Below, piece by piece: positions 50,742-61,210 of a DNA stretch of 64,000 bases. A model generated the notes under the pieces. That model saw only the letters and a program-made list of their open reading frames with translations, was not told the origin of the DNA and searched no databases. The translations under genes were made by a program, and so were the position numbers. The first letter of the stretch is position 1. Every line of letters begins with the position of its first letter. The stretch comes from Pseudomonas neuropathica (GTDB lineage Bacteria > Pseudomonadota > Gammaproteobacteria > Pseudomonadales > Pseudomonadaceae), in contig NZ_JACOPX010000009.1 in the NCBI RefSeq assembly GCF_015461835.1, forward strand, positions 1 through 64,000. The letters run 5' to 3'.

Positions 50742-52040
50742 ATGTCCCATCGTATTGTTATTGTCGGCGGCGGCGCCGGCGGTCTGGAGTTGGCTACCCG
50801 TCTGGGTAAGACTCTGGGCAAGCGCGGCACGGCCAGTGTGATGCTGGTCGACGCCAACCTGACGCACATCTGGAAACCGCTGTTGCACGAAGTGGCCGCC
50901 GGATCGCTGAACTCCTCCGAAGACGAACTCAACTATGTTGCCCAGGCAAAATGGAACCACTTCGAGTTCCAGCTAGGGCGCATGAGCGGGCTCGATCGCG
51001 CACAGAAGAAAATCCAGCTGGCCGCCACCTACGACGAAAACGGCGTAGAACTGGTGCCTGCACGTGAAGTGCAATACGACTCGCTGGTAATCAGCGTCGG
51101 CAGCACCACCAACGATTTCGGCACTCAGGGCGCGGCGCAGCACTGCCTGTTCCTCGACACGCGCAAACAGGCCGAGCGTTTCCACCAGCAATTGCTTAAT
51201 CACTATCTGCGTGCCCATGCCGGGCAAACCGATGTGGTCGAGCAGATCAGCGTGGCGATTGTCGGTGCCGGCGCCACAGGCGTGGAACTGGCGGCAGAAC
51301 TGCACAACGCCGCCCATGAACTGGCGGCTTATGGCCTGGACCGGATCAAACCGGAAAACATGCACATCACCCTGATCGAAGCCGGCCCACGGGTACTCCC
51401 TGCCCTGCCAGAGCGTATCAGCGGGCCGGTGCACAAAACCCTGGAAAAGCTCGGGGTCAACGTGATGACCAACGCTTCGGTCAGCGAAGTGACCGCCGAC
51501 AGCCTGATCACCGCCGATGGCAACGAGATCAAGGCCAGCCTGAAAGTCTGGGCGGCGGGCATTCGCGCGCCGGGTTTCCTCAAGGACATCGACGGCCTGG
51601 AAACCAACCGCATCAATCAACTGCAAGTGCTGCCGACGCTGCAAACCACCCGCGACGAGAACATCTTTGCTTTCGGTGACTGCGCCGCGTGCCCGCAACC
51701 GGGTACCGATCGCAATGTGCCGCCGCGTGCCCAAGCCGCACACCAACAGGCGTCGCTGCTGGCCAAATCGCTGAAACTGCGCATCGAAGGCAAGACCTTG
51801 CCGGAGTACAAGTACACCGACTACGGCTCGCTGATCTCGCTGTCGCGTTTTTCGGCTGTGGGTAACTTGATGGGTAACCTCACCGGCAGCGTGATGCTCG
51901 AAGGCTGGCTGGCGCGGATGTTTTACGTGTCGCTGTATCGCATGCACCAGATGGCGCTGTACGGGCCGTTCCGCACGGCGATGCTGATGCTGGGCAGCAA
52001 GATTGGCCGTGGCACTGAACCGCGTCTGAAACTGCATTGA
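50742..52040 (+). CDS. ndh: Ndh, type II NADH:quinone dehydrogenase
   Basis: A 432-residue single-subunit NADH dehydrogenase (NDH-2) that feeds electrons to quinone without pumping protons. The FAD-binding motif GGGAGGLELATRLG (near residues 9-22), the NADH-binding motif VGAGATGVELAAELH (near 171-185) and the FAD-contacting FGDCAACPQ (near 309) are intact. The C-terminal amphipathic part mediates membrane attachment. The ATG 50742 is chosen over an upstream TTG because the family starts MSHRIVIVG. Confidence 0.94.
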   Translation: MSHRIVIVGGGAGGLELATRLGKTLGKRGTASVMLVDANLTHIWKPLLHEVAAGSLNSSEDELNYVAQAKWNHFEFQLGRMSGLDRAQKKIQLAATYDENGVELVPAREVQYDSLVISVGSTTNDFGTQGAAQHCLFLDTRKQAERFHQQLLNHYLRAHAGQTDVVEQISVAIVGAGATGVELAAELHNAAHELAAYGLDRIKPENMHITLIEAGPRVLPALPERISGPVHKTLEKLGVNVMTNASVSEVTADSLITADGNEIKASLKVWAAGIRAPGFLKDIDGLETNRINQLQVLPTLQTTRDENIFAFGDCAACPQPGTDRNVPPRAQAAHQQASLLAKSLKLRIEGKTLPEYKYTDYGSLISLSRFSAVGNLMGNLTGSVMLEGWLARMFYVSLYRMHQMALYGPFRTAMLMLGSKIGRGTEPRLKLH

Positions 52041-52048
52041 TGTAAACC

Positions 52049-52138
52049 TGTGGGAGCGAGCCTGCTCGCGATAGCGATTTGTAAGTCAACATCATTGTTG
52101 AATGACAAATCGCTATCGCGAGCAGGCTCACTCCTACA
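52049..52138. repeat. REP pair (mixed GTGGGAG/GTAGGAG ends)
   Basis: Left arm TGTGGGAGCGAGCCTGCTCG and right arm CGAGCAGGCTCACTCCTACA enclose CGATAGCGATTTGT and its complement. It lies nine bases after ndh. Confidence 0.9.
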
Positions 52139-52322
52139 TTTGATTTGTGATTCTGTCTCGTAGTGTATCTGCGCCCTCCTTATCGCCCTTCGCTTACAAA
52201 CTCCCCCGCTGCGCGACACAGTCGCGATACACCGCCACCGCTTAATGGCCACACCCGAGCAACACCTGCTCAGGCAATCGTCCTTAACGTGTGGTTGCGC
52301 AGTGCAGCCCAGGAGAATGTAA

Positions 52323-52730
52323 ATGTCCCGTACTTCGACCCTCGGTAAAAAATCCATTGGCCTGATCGGCGCCGCGCTGGCGGGCGGCCTGATGTTGTCC
52401 GGTTCGGTGTTTGCCGCTCAACCACTGGCGCAGGGCTACATGGTTGCGTCGGCGGAAACCTCGGTGAAAGCGCCGGAAGGCAAATGCGGTGAAGGCAAAT
52501 GCGGCGATGCTTCGATGGCCAAGACAGACAGCGACGGTGACGGCAAGGTCTCGCGCGCCGAATTTCTGAAAGTCGCGCCGAAGTCCGACTTCGACAAGAT
52601 CGACACCAACCACGACGGTTTCATCGACGAGCAAGAGGCCTACAACAACGTGAAGGCCAACTTTGAAGCCAACGGCAAGAAGATGCCAAAAGGCTTGTTC
52701 GAGCACCTGAAAGATCAAGACGGCGCTTGA
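52323..52730 (+). CDS. Secreted EF-hand protein with a bufferin/HvfA-type Cys motif
   Basis: A 135-residue protein. The signal peptide ends SGSVFAA (near residue 32). The mature N-terminus QPLAQGYMVAS and the motif EGKCGEGKCGD (C55, C60, the only cysteines) match the metal-binding RiPP precursors known as HvfA/bufferins. Two complete EF-hand loops follow: D69-x-D71-x-D73...E80 and D94-x-N96-x-D98...E105. Bufferin precursors are normally modified by DUF692 (MNIO) enzymes encoded alongside, and none is here. It may bind calcium and copper. AGGAGA lies seven bases upstream of the ATG. Confidence 0.78.
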   Translation: MSRTSTLGKKSIGLIGAALAGGLMLSGSVFAAQPLAQGYMVASAETSVKAPEGKCGEGKCGDASMAKTDSDGDGKVSRAEFLKVAPKSDFDKIDTNHDGFIDEQEAYNNVKANFEANGKKMPKGLFEHLKDQDGA

Positions 52731-52748
52731 TCGACAGTAAAAAACAAG

Positions 52749-52780
52749 CCGCGCTTCTCCTGAGAGAAACGCGGCATTTT
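52749..52780. terminator. Bidirectional terminator between EF-hand and chemoreceptor genes
   Basis: GCCGCG-x-TTCTC / GAGAA-x-CGCGGC stem with a four-base loop. ATTTT follows on the plus strand and TTGTTTTTT on the minus strand, so it can end both convergent genes. Confidence 0.75.
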
Positions 52781-52793
52781 CACGTCTGCCCGT

Positions 52794-54491
<1,698 letters not shown>

Positions 54492-54542
54492 CTATCGGCA
54501 GGTTGTATGATGACTTGAAGGGGAAATGAGTTTTTGTCGGAC

Positions 54543-54579
54543 AAAAAAAATCCCCGTATCTTTCGATACGAGGATTTTT
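54543..54579 (-). terminator. tRNA operon terminator
   Basis: On the minus strand CCTCGTATC-GAAA-GATACGGGG forms a stem followed by eight T. It closes the tRNA-Pro gene. Confidence 0.9.
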
Positions 54580-54583
54580 AATA

Positions 54584-54660
54584 TGGTCGGGGTAAGGGGA
54601 TTCGAACTCCTGACATCCTGCTCCCAAAGCAGGCGCGCTACCGGACTGCGCTATACCCCG
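54584..54660 (-). tRNA. tRNA-Pro (TGG), distal copy
   Basis: A 77-base gene including encoded CCA; anticodon TGG in the CTGCTTTGGGAGCAG stem-loop. It is identical to the copy at 54839-54915. It lies downstream of an internal terminator at 54663-54691. Confidence 0.97.
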
Positions 54661-54662
54661 GT

Positions 54663-54691
54663 AAAAAAAAGGCGACCTTTCAAAGATCGCC
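54663..54691 (-). terminator. Internal terminator between tRNA-Lys and the distal tRNA-Pro
   Basis: On the minus strand GGCGATCTTT-GA-AAGGTCGCC forms a stem directly followed by eight T. It sits in the 97-base spacer right before the distal tRNA-Pro, so that gene would be reached only by read-through or its own promoter, and I see none. Confidence 0.8.
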
Positions 54692-54757
54692 TTCTTCGAT
54701 CAGCGCTTTTGGCCTCTGATCTTAAGATTCGATCCCAGCGCAAACTGGTTTCAAAAA

Positions 54758-54833
54758 TGGTGGGTCGTGTGGGATTCGAACCTACGACCAATTGGTTAAA
54801 AGCCAACTGCTCTACCAACTGAGCTAACGACCC
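54758..54833 (-). tRNA. tRNA-Lys (TTT)
   Basis: A 76-base gene with encoded CCA; acceptor GGGTCGT/ACGACCC and anticodon TTT in GGCTTTTAACC. Five bases separate it from the proximal tRNA-Pro. Confidence 0.98.
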
Positions 54834-54838
54834 AAAAA

Positions 54839-54915
54839 TGGTCGGGGTAAGGGGATTCGAACTCCTGACATCCTGCTCCCAAAGCAGGCGCGCTACCGGA
54901 CTGCGCTATACCCCG
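54839..54915 (-). tRNA. tRNA-Pro (TGG), proximal copy
   Basis: A 77-base gene with encoded CCA and anticodon TGG, identical to 54584-54660. It lies between tRNA-Asn and tRNA-Lys in a minus-strand operon. Confidence 0.98.
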
Positions 54916-54924
54916 GCTTGAAAT

Positions 54925-55000
54925 TGGCTCCGTGACCAGGACTCGAACCTGGGACCCAATGATTAACAGTCATTTGCTCTACCGACTGAGCTATCACGGA
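54925..55000 (-). tRNA. tRNA-Asn (GTT)
   Basis: A 76-base gene with encoded CCA; anticodon GTT in the GACTGTTAATC loop. First gene of the operon, with the promoter about 85 bases upstream. Confidence 0.98.
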
Positions 55001-55085
55001 ACTACATATTTCAATTTACAACGGTGAAACTTACTGCATCTAGCCACTCGTTCGCATCGCTGCGTTCGTGTGTCTGAGGCGCGCT

Positions 55086-55113
55086 ATTCTACAACCTAGA
55101 ACACCTCTGTCAA
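55086..55113 (-). promoter_or_regulatory. Proximal promoter of the tRNA operon
   Basis: On the minus strand TTGACA (55108-55113), 16-base spacer, TAGAAT (55086-55091), then a GCGCGCC discriminator. It closely resembles the rRNA-type promoter at 49-76. The GC-rich discriminator is typical of stringently controlled stable-RNA promoters. Confidence 0.88.
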
Positions 55114-55206
55114 CCCCCTAAATTGCTTTCAAGTTAATGATTTGCAACTTATTTCAGATTTCAACTCAGTGAGCTGAGACCGTCTTGGCGACTGACTGCG
55201 GGGCGC

Positions 55207-55235
55207 ACTTTACAAGCCTTTTCCTTTGAGTTCAA
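55207..55235 (-). promoter_or_regulatory. Distal promoter of the tRNA operon
   Basis: On the minus strand TTGAAC (55230-55235), 17-base spacer, TAAAGT (55207-55212) and again a GC-rich discriminator (GCGCCCC). With the promoter at 55086-55113 it forms a tandem pair like that of the rRNA operon at the left edge. Confidence 0.6.
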
Positions 55236-55245
55236 CAGCCTAACG

Positions 55246-55272
55246 AAAAAAAAGGCCCCACAATGTGGGGCC
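55246..55272 (-). terminator. clpB terminator
   Basis: GGCCCCAC/GTGGGGCC stem with a three-base loop, followed on the minus strand by eight T. It lies 25 bases after the clpB stop. Confidence 0.92.
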
Positions 55273-55297
55273 CTCCTTTTTTCATTGGCGCTCAGGC

Positions 55298-57862
55298 TCA
55301 GTTGAAAACGATTTCGTCGTTCTCGACAGTGCCGGTTGCCGTGTCGCCCGGCATGAAGTGACCCGAGAGGATCAACTGCGCCAGCGGGTTTTCGATCCAG
55401 CGCTGAATTGCCCGTTTCAAAGGACGTGCGCCATACACCGGGTCGTAGCCAACGGCGATAAGCTTGTCCATCGCTTCCGGGCTGAGTTCCAGCTTCAGCT
55501 CGCGCTCGGCCAGACGGCTGCGCAGACGGCCCAACTGAATCTCGGTAATACCCGCGATCTGATCCCGCGCCAAAGGCTCGAAGATCACCACTTCATCGAC
55601 CCGGTTGATGAACTCCGGACGGAAGTGCGACGTCAGTGCATCCATTACGGCAGCACGCTGCGCTTCGCGATCACCGACCAGTTCCTGGATCTGTACCGAC
55701 CCCAGGTTCGAGGTCATGACGATCACGGTATTGCGGAAGTCCACCGTGCGGCCATGGCTGTCGGTCAGGCGACCATCCTCGAGCACTTGCAGCAAGATGT
55801 TGAACACATCCGGGTGCGCCTTCTCGACTTCGTCCAGCAGAATCACCGAATAAGGCTTGCGACGCACCGCCTCAGTCAGGTAACCACCCTCTTCGTAGCC
55901 GACGTATCCCGGTGGCGCACCGATCAGGCGAGCCACGGAATGTTTCTCCATGAACTCGGACATGTCGATTCGCACCATCGCCTCTTCCGTATCAAAGAGG
56001 AACTCGGCCAGCGCCTTGCACAGCTCGGTTTTACCAACACCAGTCGGGCCGAGGAACATGAACGAGCCGCTCGGACGATTCGGGTCGGACAACCCGGCGC
56101 GCGAACGGCGTACCGCGTTGGCCACAGCGACCACGGCCTCTTCCTGACCGATCACCCGTTTGTGCAACAGGCTTTCCATCTTCATCAGCTTGTCGCGCTC
56201 GCCCTCGAGCATTTTCGACACCGGGATGCCGGTCCACTTCGACACAACTTCAGCGATTTCTTCTTCAGTCACCTTGCTGCGCAGCAACTGGTTCTCGCTC
56301 TTGCCGTGCTGGTCGACCATTTGCAGGCTGCGTTCCAGATCCGGGATCACCCCGTACTGCAATTCGGCCATGCGATTGAGGTCGCCTTTACGGCGCGCGG
56401 CCTCCAGCTCCTGACGCGACTGTTCGATCTTCTGCTGAATCTGTGCAGAACCCTGCACCTCGGCTTTTTCCGAGTTCCAGATTTCTTCCAGATCCGAGTA
56501 CTCACGCTCGTGGCGGACGATTTCTTCCTGGAGTTTCTCCAGACGTTTCATCGCCGCTTCGTCGCTTTCCTTCTTCAGCGCCTGAGATTCCACCTTCAAC
56601 TGAATCAGGCGACGCTCCAGACGATCGAGCACTTCCGGTTTGGAGTCGATTTCCATGCGGATGCGGCTAGCGGCCTCGTCGATCAGATCGATGGCCTTGT
56701 CCGGCAACTGCCGGTCAGTGATGTAGCGATGGCTGAGCTTGGCCGCGGCGATGATCGCGCCGTCGGTGATTGCCACCTTGTGGTGAACCTCGTAACGCTC
56801 TTTAAGGCCACGCAGGATGGCGATGGTGTCTTCCTCGCTCGGCTCATCCACCAGGACTTTCTGGAAGCGTCGCTCAAGCGCCGCGTCCTTCTCTATATAT
56901 TGGCGGTACTCGTTGAGCGTGGTCGCGCCAACGCAGTGCAACTCACCGCGAGCCAGCGCAGGCTTGAGCATGTTGCCGGCATCCATCGAGCCTTCGCCTT
57001 TACCGGCGCCGACCATGGTATGCAGTTCGTCGATGAACAGAATGATCTGCCCTTCCTGCTTCGACAGCTCGTTGAGCAACGATTTCAGGCGCTCCTCGAA
57101 CTCGCCGCGATACTTGGCGCCGGCAATCAGCGCGCCCATGTCCAGCGAGAGCAGACGCTTGCCCTTGAGGCCGTCCGGCACTTCGCCGTTGATGATGCGC
57201 TGGGCCAGGCCTTCGGCGATGGCGGTTTTACCCACGCCTGGCTCACCGATCAGCACCGGGTTGTTCTTGGTGCGGCGTTGCAGAACCTGAATGGTGCGGC
57301 GAATTTCGTCGTCACGACCGATCACCGGATCGAGCTTGCCGTCTTCGGCGCGCTTGGTCAGGTCGACGGTGTACTTATCCAGCGCCTGCCGCGACTCCTC
57401 GTGGTTGGCGTCGTTAACCGCTTCGCCACCACGCAGATTGTTGATCGCGTTTTCCAGGGCTTTCTTGCTCACGCCCTGGCCGAGCAGCAACTTGCCGAGC
57501 TTGCTGTTCTCGTCCATCGCGGCGAGCAACACCAGTTCGCTGGAAATGAACTGGTCGCCCTTCTGCTGGGCCAGACGGTCAGCCTGATTGAGCAGGCGCG
57601 CCAGATCCTGCGACATATTCACATCGCCGGTCGGGTTCTGGATTTTCGGTAATTGGTCGAGCTCTTTGGTCAGCTCTTTACGCAAGCTGTTGACGTCGAA
57701 GCCCACCTGCATCAGCAGAGGTTTGATCGAACCACCCTGCTGTTCAAGCATGGCTTGCATCAAGTGCGCTGGCTCAATCGCCGGATGATCGTGGCCGACA
57801 GCCAACGACTGGGCGTCGGACAAGGCCAACTGTAATTTGCTGGTTAAACGGTCTATTCGCAT
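55298..57862 (-). CDS. clpB: ClpB, ATP-dependent disaggregase chaperone
   Basis: An 854-residue Hsp100 AAA+ chaperone that with DnaK threads proteins out of aggregates after heat stress. The N domain (about 1-145), the first AAA module with GEPGVGKT near residue 206, the long coiled-coil middle domain (about 410-525, KLEEESDE-like charged heptads) and the second AAA module with GPTGVGKT near residue 605 are all present. AAGGAAGGTG precedes the ATG. A sigma32 promoter is seen about 75 bases upstream. Length is normal. Confidence 0.97.
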   Translation of the reverse strand: MRIDRLTSKLQLALSDAQSLAVGHDHPAIEPAHLMQAMLEQQGGSIKPLLMQVGFDVNSLRKELTKELDQLPKIQNPTGDVNMSQDLARLLNQADRLAQQKGDQFISSELVLLAAMDENSKLGKLLLGQGVSKKALENAINNLRGGEAVNDANHEESRQALDKYTVDLTKRAEDGKLDPVIGRDDEIRRTIQVLQRRTKNNPVLIGEPGVGKTAIAEGLAQRIINGEVPDGLKGKRLLSLDMGALIAGAKYRGEFEERLKSLLNELSKQEGQIILFIDELHTMVGAGKGEGSMDAGNMLKPALARGELHCVGATTLNEYRQYIEKDAALERRFQKVLVDEPSEEDTIAILRGLKERYEVHHKVAITDGAIIAAAKLSHRYITDRQLPDKAIDLIDEAASRIRMEIDSKPEVLDRLERRLIQLKVESQALKKESDEAAMKRLEKLQEEIVRHEREYSDLEEIWNSEKAEVQGSAQIQQKIEQSRQELEAARRKGDLNRMAELQYGVIPDLERSLQMVDQHGKSENQLLRSKVTEEEIAEVVSKWTGIPVSKMLEGERDKLMKMESLLHKRVIGQEEAVVAVANAVRRSRAGLSDPNRPSGSFMFLGPTGVGKTELCKALAEFLFDTEEAMVRIDMSEFMEKHSVARLIGAPPGYVGYEEGGYLTEAVRRKPYSVILLDEVEKAHPDVFNILLQVLEDGRLTDSHGRTVDFRNTVIVMTSNLGSVQIQELVGDREAQRAAVMDALTSHFRPEFINRVDEVVIFEPLARDQIAGITEIQLGRLRSRLAERELKLELSPEAMDKLIAVGYDPVYGARPLKRAIQRWIENPLAQLILSGHFMPGDTATGTVENDEIVFN

Positions 57863-57935
57863 AAGTCACCTTCCTTTTGAGCAGGCCGGACCTAAAAAAC
57901 CATCCTGAATAAAGAAACCTGCCAGATACCACTGT

Positions 57936-57963
57936 AGATGCGGTCGATTCTGGGAGATTCAAG
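57936..57963 (-). promoter_or_regulatory. Sigma32 heat-shock promoter of clpB
   Basis: On the minus strand CTTGAA (57958-57963), 14-base spacer, CCGCATCT (57936-57943), one change from the CCCCATNT consensus. Start of transcription would be about 65 bases before the clpB ATG. Confidence 0.8.
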
Positions 57964-57992
57964 CGTCAAAGAGTTGATGCAGATCAGAGATT

Positions 57993-58715
57993 CTAGCGGG
58001 TGAGCCAGACTATAGAGGCGAAACGACCGGTGCGAGGCGCACGGCGATAAGAAAAGAAGCGCGGATCGGTCACGGTGCAGAAACCGCCACCATAAACAGC
58101 GGTGACACCCCGCTCAGCCAGACGCAGACGCGCCAGCAAATAGATGTCAGCCATGAACTTGCCAGCATTGTGGCTTGGCACGAAGGCTGATGCCGCTTCC
58201 GGCAATTGCTTGACGAAGACTTCCCGAACTTCCGGGCCGACTTCAAAGGCTTGCGGGCCGATGGCAGGGCCGAGCCAGACCAGTACTTCTGCGGCCGGAA
58301 CATCGAGACTGTCGAGGGTAGCTTCCAGCACACCCGCCGCCAACCCCCGCCAACCGGCATGAGCCGCCGCGACACGGGTGCCGGCACGATCGCAGAACAA
58401 TGCCGGCAGACAGTCCGCCGTCATCGCCGCGCAGGCGATACCCGGCGTTGCTGTCCAGCTGGCGTCTGCGGTCGCAACAATGCCCGGATCCGCATGCGCC
58501 ACGGCAATTCCGTGCACTTGCTGCAACCAGGCAGGCTTTATAGAGAAGTGATCGGTCAGGCGTCGACGGTTCTCGGCAACGGCCTCAGGACGATCATCAA
58601 CATGATCGCCCAGATTGAGGCTGTCAAACGGCGCCTCGCTGACACCGCCCTCGCGGGTGGTGACGCAGGCTCTGACGCTGACCGGCGCGGGCCAGTCCGG
58701 CGTCAGCCAGTTCAT
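57993..58715 (-). CDS. pgeF: PgeF, peptidoglycan editing factor (polyphenol oxidase/laccase-like)
   Basis: A 240-residue YfiH/DUF152 protein. The metal-site residues typical of the family are present: the His in QVHGIAVAHAD, Cys in AAMTADCLPALF and His in AAHAGWRGLAAG. In E. coli YfiH/PgeF removes wrongly incorporated L-serine muropeptides. Laccase-type and purine nucleoside activity have also been reported in the family. The start overlaps the rluD stop (ATGA region at 58712-58715). It precedes clpB in the same direction. Confidence 0.93.
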   Translation of the reverse strand: MNWLTPDWPAPVSVRACVTTREGGVSEAPFDSLNLGDHVDDRPEAVAENRRRLTDHFSIKPAWLQQVHGIAVAHADPGIVATADASWTATPGIACAAMTADCLPALFCDRAGTRVAAAHAGWRGLAAGVLEATLDSLDVPAAEVLVWLGPAIGPQAFEVGPEVREVFVKQLPEAASAFVPSHNAGKFMADIYLLARLRLAERGVTAVYGGGFCTVTDPRFFSYRRAPRTGRFASIVWLTR

Positions 58716-59674
58716 CCGATGAAGGCCTCGCGATCCTGCTTGAGCAAGGTCAGCAGCCAGACGAAATCTTCCGGCAGCGGCGATTCCCAGCTCATGCGCT
58801 CACCGGTCGTCGGATGATCCAGCTCAAGGAAGCGCGCGTGCAGGGCCTGACGCGGGAAATGCTTGAGGGATTCAACCATCGTCGGGTTCGCGGCTGGCGG
58901 AATGCGGAAACGGCCGCCATACGCCGGATCGCCGACCAACGGGAAGTTGATGTGCGACATGTGTACGCGAATCTGGTGAGTACGACCGGTTTCCAGCTTC
59001 ACCCGTACGTGGGTGTGCGAGCGGAAGCGCTCCAGCACGCGATAGTGGCTGACGGCAGGCTTGCCACCTTCCATCACAGCCATGCGCTGGCGCTGTTGGC
59101 CGTGGCGACCGATCGGGGCGTTGATCTTGCCACCGGCCGTCACCACACCAATCACGATGCACTCATAGATGCGGCTGACGCTGCGACTCTGCAATTGAGT
59201 AACAAGCTTGGTCTGCGCCTGAATGGTCTTGGCCACCACCATCAGACCGGTGGTGTCCTTGTCCAGACGATGCACGATACCGGCGCGCGGGACATTGATG
59301 ATGTCCGGCACGTGGTGCAGCAAGGCGTTGAGCAGCGTGCCATCGGCGTGACCGGCAGCCGGGTGTACCACCAGGCCCGCAGGCTTGTTGATCACCAGGA
59401 TGTCGTCGTCTTCATAGACGATGTCGAGTTCGATGTCCTGGGCGATCCACTCGCCCTGGGCTTCCTGCTCGGCAGTCAGCTCAAGGATGGCACCGCCGTG
59501 CACGATGTCGCGAGGGCGGATGACCGCCCCGTCCACAGTCAGGCGACCTTCTTTGATCCAGGCGGAAAGGCGCGAGCGAGAGTGCTCAGCGAAGAGTTGG
59601 GCAGCGACTTGATCGAGGCGTTGGCCGCCCAATTCGGACGGCACCTCTGCGCGAAGTTCAATTTTATCGGACAT
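58712..59674 (-). CDS. rluD: RluD, 23S rRNA pseudouridine(1911/1915/1917) synthase
   Basis: A 320-residue pseudouridine synthase that modifies helix 69 of 23S rRNA. An S4-like RNA-binding domain (about residues 18-75) precedes the catalytic domain with the HRLDKDTTG motif at 135-143 that contains the nucleophilic aspartate, and the C-terminal motifs RTHQIRVHM and HARFLELDHP. The ATG 59674 is chosen because the family starts MSDKIELRAEVP. It is divergent from bamD, as is typical. Confidence 0.96.
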   Translation of the reverse strand: MSDKIELRAEVPSELGGQRLDQVAAQLFAEHSRSRLSAWIKEGRLTVDGAVIRPRDIVHGGAILELTAEQEAQGEWIAQDIELDIVYEDDDILVINKPAGLVVHPAAGHADGTLLNALLHHVPDIINVPRAGIVHRLDKDTTGLMVVAKTIQAQTKLVTQLQSRSVSRIYECIVIGVVTAGGKINAPIGRHGQQRQRMAVMEGGKPAVSHYRVLERFRSHTHVRVKLETGRTHQIRVHMSHINFPLVGDPAYGGRFRIPPAANPTMVESLKHFPRQALHARFLELDHPTTGERMSWESPLPEDFVWLLTLLKQDREAFIG

Positions 59675-59825
59675 GCTCTGACTGTGCGTCGGCACAGCTT
59701 TTGGTTTCGGCTGCGCGCTTGTGGTTAAATACGGCGTCTTTTGCCCCGAGGCTTTTCAACGGGGCGCTCATCATAACAGGACGGCCCCGCCCAAGACAGC
59801 GGCCGTCATAGGGACGCAAGCCGCC

Positions 59826-60842
59826 ATGCAAGTGAAACACCTGCTGCTGATCGCCATCCTCGCATTGACCGCTGCTTGCTCATCGAAGGAAGTCGTAGAC
59901 GAAAACCTCAGCGAAGCCGAGCTGTATCAGCAGGCTCAGACTGACCTGGACAACAACAGCTACACCAGCGCCACAGCCAAGCTGAAGGCTCTGGAGTCGC
60001 GTTATCCGTTCGGTCGCTACGCCGATCAGGCACAGCTGGAGCTGATCTACGCCAACTATAAGAACGCCGAGCCGGAAGCAGCAAAATCCGCTGCCGAGCG
60101 TTTCATTCGTTTGCACCCGCAGCATCCGAACGTGGATTACGCGTACTACTTGAAAGGTCTGACCTCGTTCGACCAGGACGTCGGTCTGCTGGCGCGCTTC
60201 CTGCCGCTGGACATGACCAAGCGTGACCCAGGCGCCGCGCGTGACTCGTACAACGAGTTCGCCCAGCTGACCAGCCGCTACCCGAACAGCCGCTACGCGC
60301 CGGACGCCAAGCAGCGCATGATTTATCTGCGCAACCTGCTGGCCGCCTACGAAATCCACGTGGCCGACTATTACCTGACCCGTCAGGCTTACGTAGCCGC
60401 TGCCAACCGTGGTCGCTATGTAGTGGAAAACTTCCAGGAAACCCCATCGGTCGGCGACGGCCTGGCGGTGATGACTGAAGCCTACCAGCGTCTGCATCTG
60501 GACGACCTGGCAGCCACCAGTCTGGAAACCCTGAAGCTCAACTACCCGAATCACCCGAGTCTGCAAGACGGCCAGTTCGTGCCTCGGGTTGCCGAAGCCG
60601 ACAACCGTTCGTTCCTGAGCAAGGCGACTTTGGGTCTGATCGAGTCGCGTCCACCGCTGCCGCCGGGAGAAACCCGCGCCAACCAGGACGTGCAGAAGCA
60701 GTTCCAGGACGCGAAAGACGCGATTCCGAACGAGCTCAAGCCTAAAGACGAAAACGGCGACGTGATCGAAGAGCCAGAGCCTGAGTCGAGCAACACCGAC
60801 CGCTCGTGGTTCAGCTACATGACTTTCGGCGTGTTCGACTGA
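59826..60842 (+). CDS. bamD: BamD, outer membrane protein assembly lipoprotein
   Basis: A 338-residue essential component of the BAM complex, which folds beta-barrel proteins into the outer membrane. The signal peptide ends in a lipobox (LTAACSS, Cys18). Five TPR-like helix pairs follow (about residues 30-245; [39 protein letters not shown] in parts). The acidic, Pro-rich C-terminal extension (residues beyond 260) is longer than in E. coli but usual in Pseudomonas. It has its own terminator. Confidence 0.96.
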   Translation: MQVKHLLLIAILALTAACSSKEVVDENLSEAELYQQAQTDLDNNSYTSATAKLKALESRYPFGRYADQAQLELIYANYKNAEPEAAKSAAERFIRLHPQHPNVDYAYYLKGLTSFDQDVGLLARFLPLDMTKRDPGAARDSYNEFAQLTSRYPNSRYAPDAKQRMIYLRNLLAAYEIHVADYYLTRQAYVAAANRGRYVVENFQETPSVGDGLAVMTEAYQRLHLDDLAATSLETLKLNYPNHPSLQDGQFVPRVAEADNRSFLSKATLGLIESRPPLPPGETRANQDVQKQFQDAKDAIPNELKPKDENGDVIEEPEPESSNTDRSWFSYMTFGVFD

Positions 60843-60857
60843 TCACACCGGATGTAC

Positions 60858-60887
60858 AAAAAGGGAGATCTGCGGATCTCCCTTTTT
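60858..60887 (+). terminator. bamD terminator
   Basis: AAGGGAGATC-TGCG-GATCTCCCTT stem with flanking A5 and T5, 16 bases after the bamD stop. Symmetrical, so it could act in both directions. Confidence 0.92.
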
Positions 60888-60967
60888 CATTTCTGCGCTT
60901 TAATCCGCTGTGCGCTTGTCGGGAGCTTGGCTAAACTGCCGGATCATCAGTCGGAAAGCCGCTCATC

Positions 60968-61210
60968 ATGCTTCGTTTATTGTTCTGGATCGTCGTGATT
61001 TTTGCCGCGATATGGTTGTGGCGTAAATTCAAGGCGCCTGCCGCGTCCAATCAATCCAACCGTGCCCCTCGCGAACAGGACGCCCCACCAATGGTGCGTT
61101 GCGCCCATTGCGGCGTGCATCTGCCGCGCGACCGCGCGCTGAGCGTGCAACAACAGTGGTATTGCAGCCAGGCTCACCTTGAGCAAGGCCCGGGTACCCG
61201 TGATCGCTGA
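60968..61210 (+). CDS. PP0621-family small membrane protein with a treble-clef-like zinc site
   Basis: An 80-residue protein. An N-terminal membrane helix (about residues 3-20) is followed by a flexible linker and a soluble motif MVRCAHCGVHLPRDRAL...WYCSQAH with C44-x2-C47 and C66-x3-H70, which could bind zinc. The PP0621 family is found upstream of pilSR in pseudomonads; its role is unknown. It overlaps the pilS start by 11 bases. Confidence 0.85.
   Translation: MLRLLFWIVVIFAAIWLWRKFKAPAASNQSNRAPREQDAPPMVRCAHCGVHLPRDRALSVQQQWYCSQAHLEQGPGTRDR

Noticed and set aside
55265..57652. A 795-codon open frame on the plus strand
   Set aside because: It is the exact antisense of clpB, has no recognisable domain, and arises from the strong third-position GC bias.
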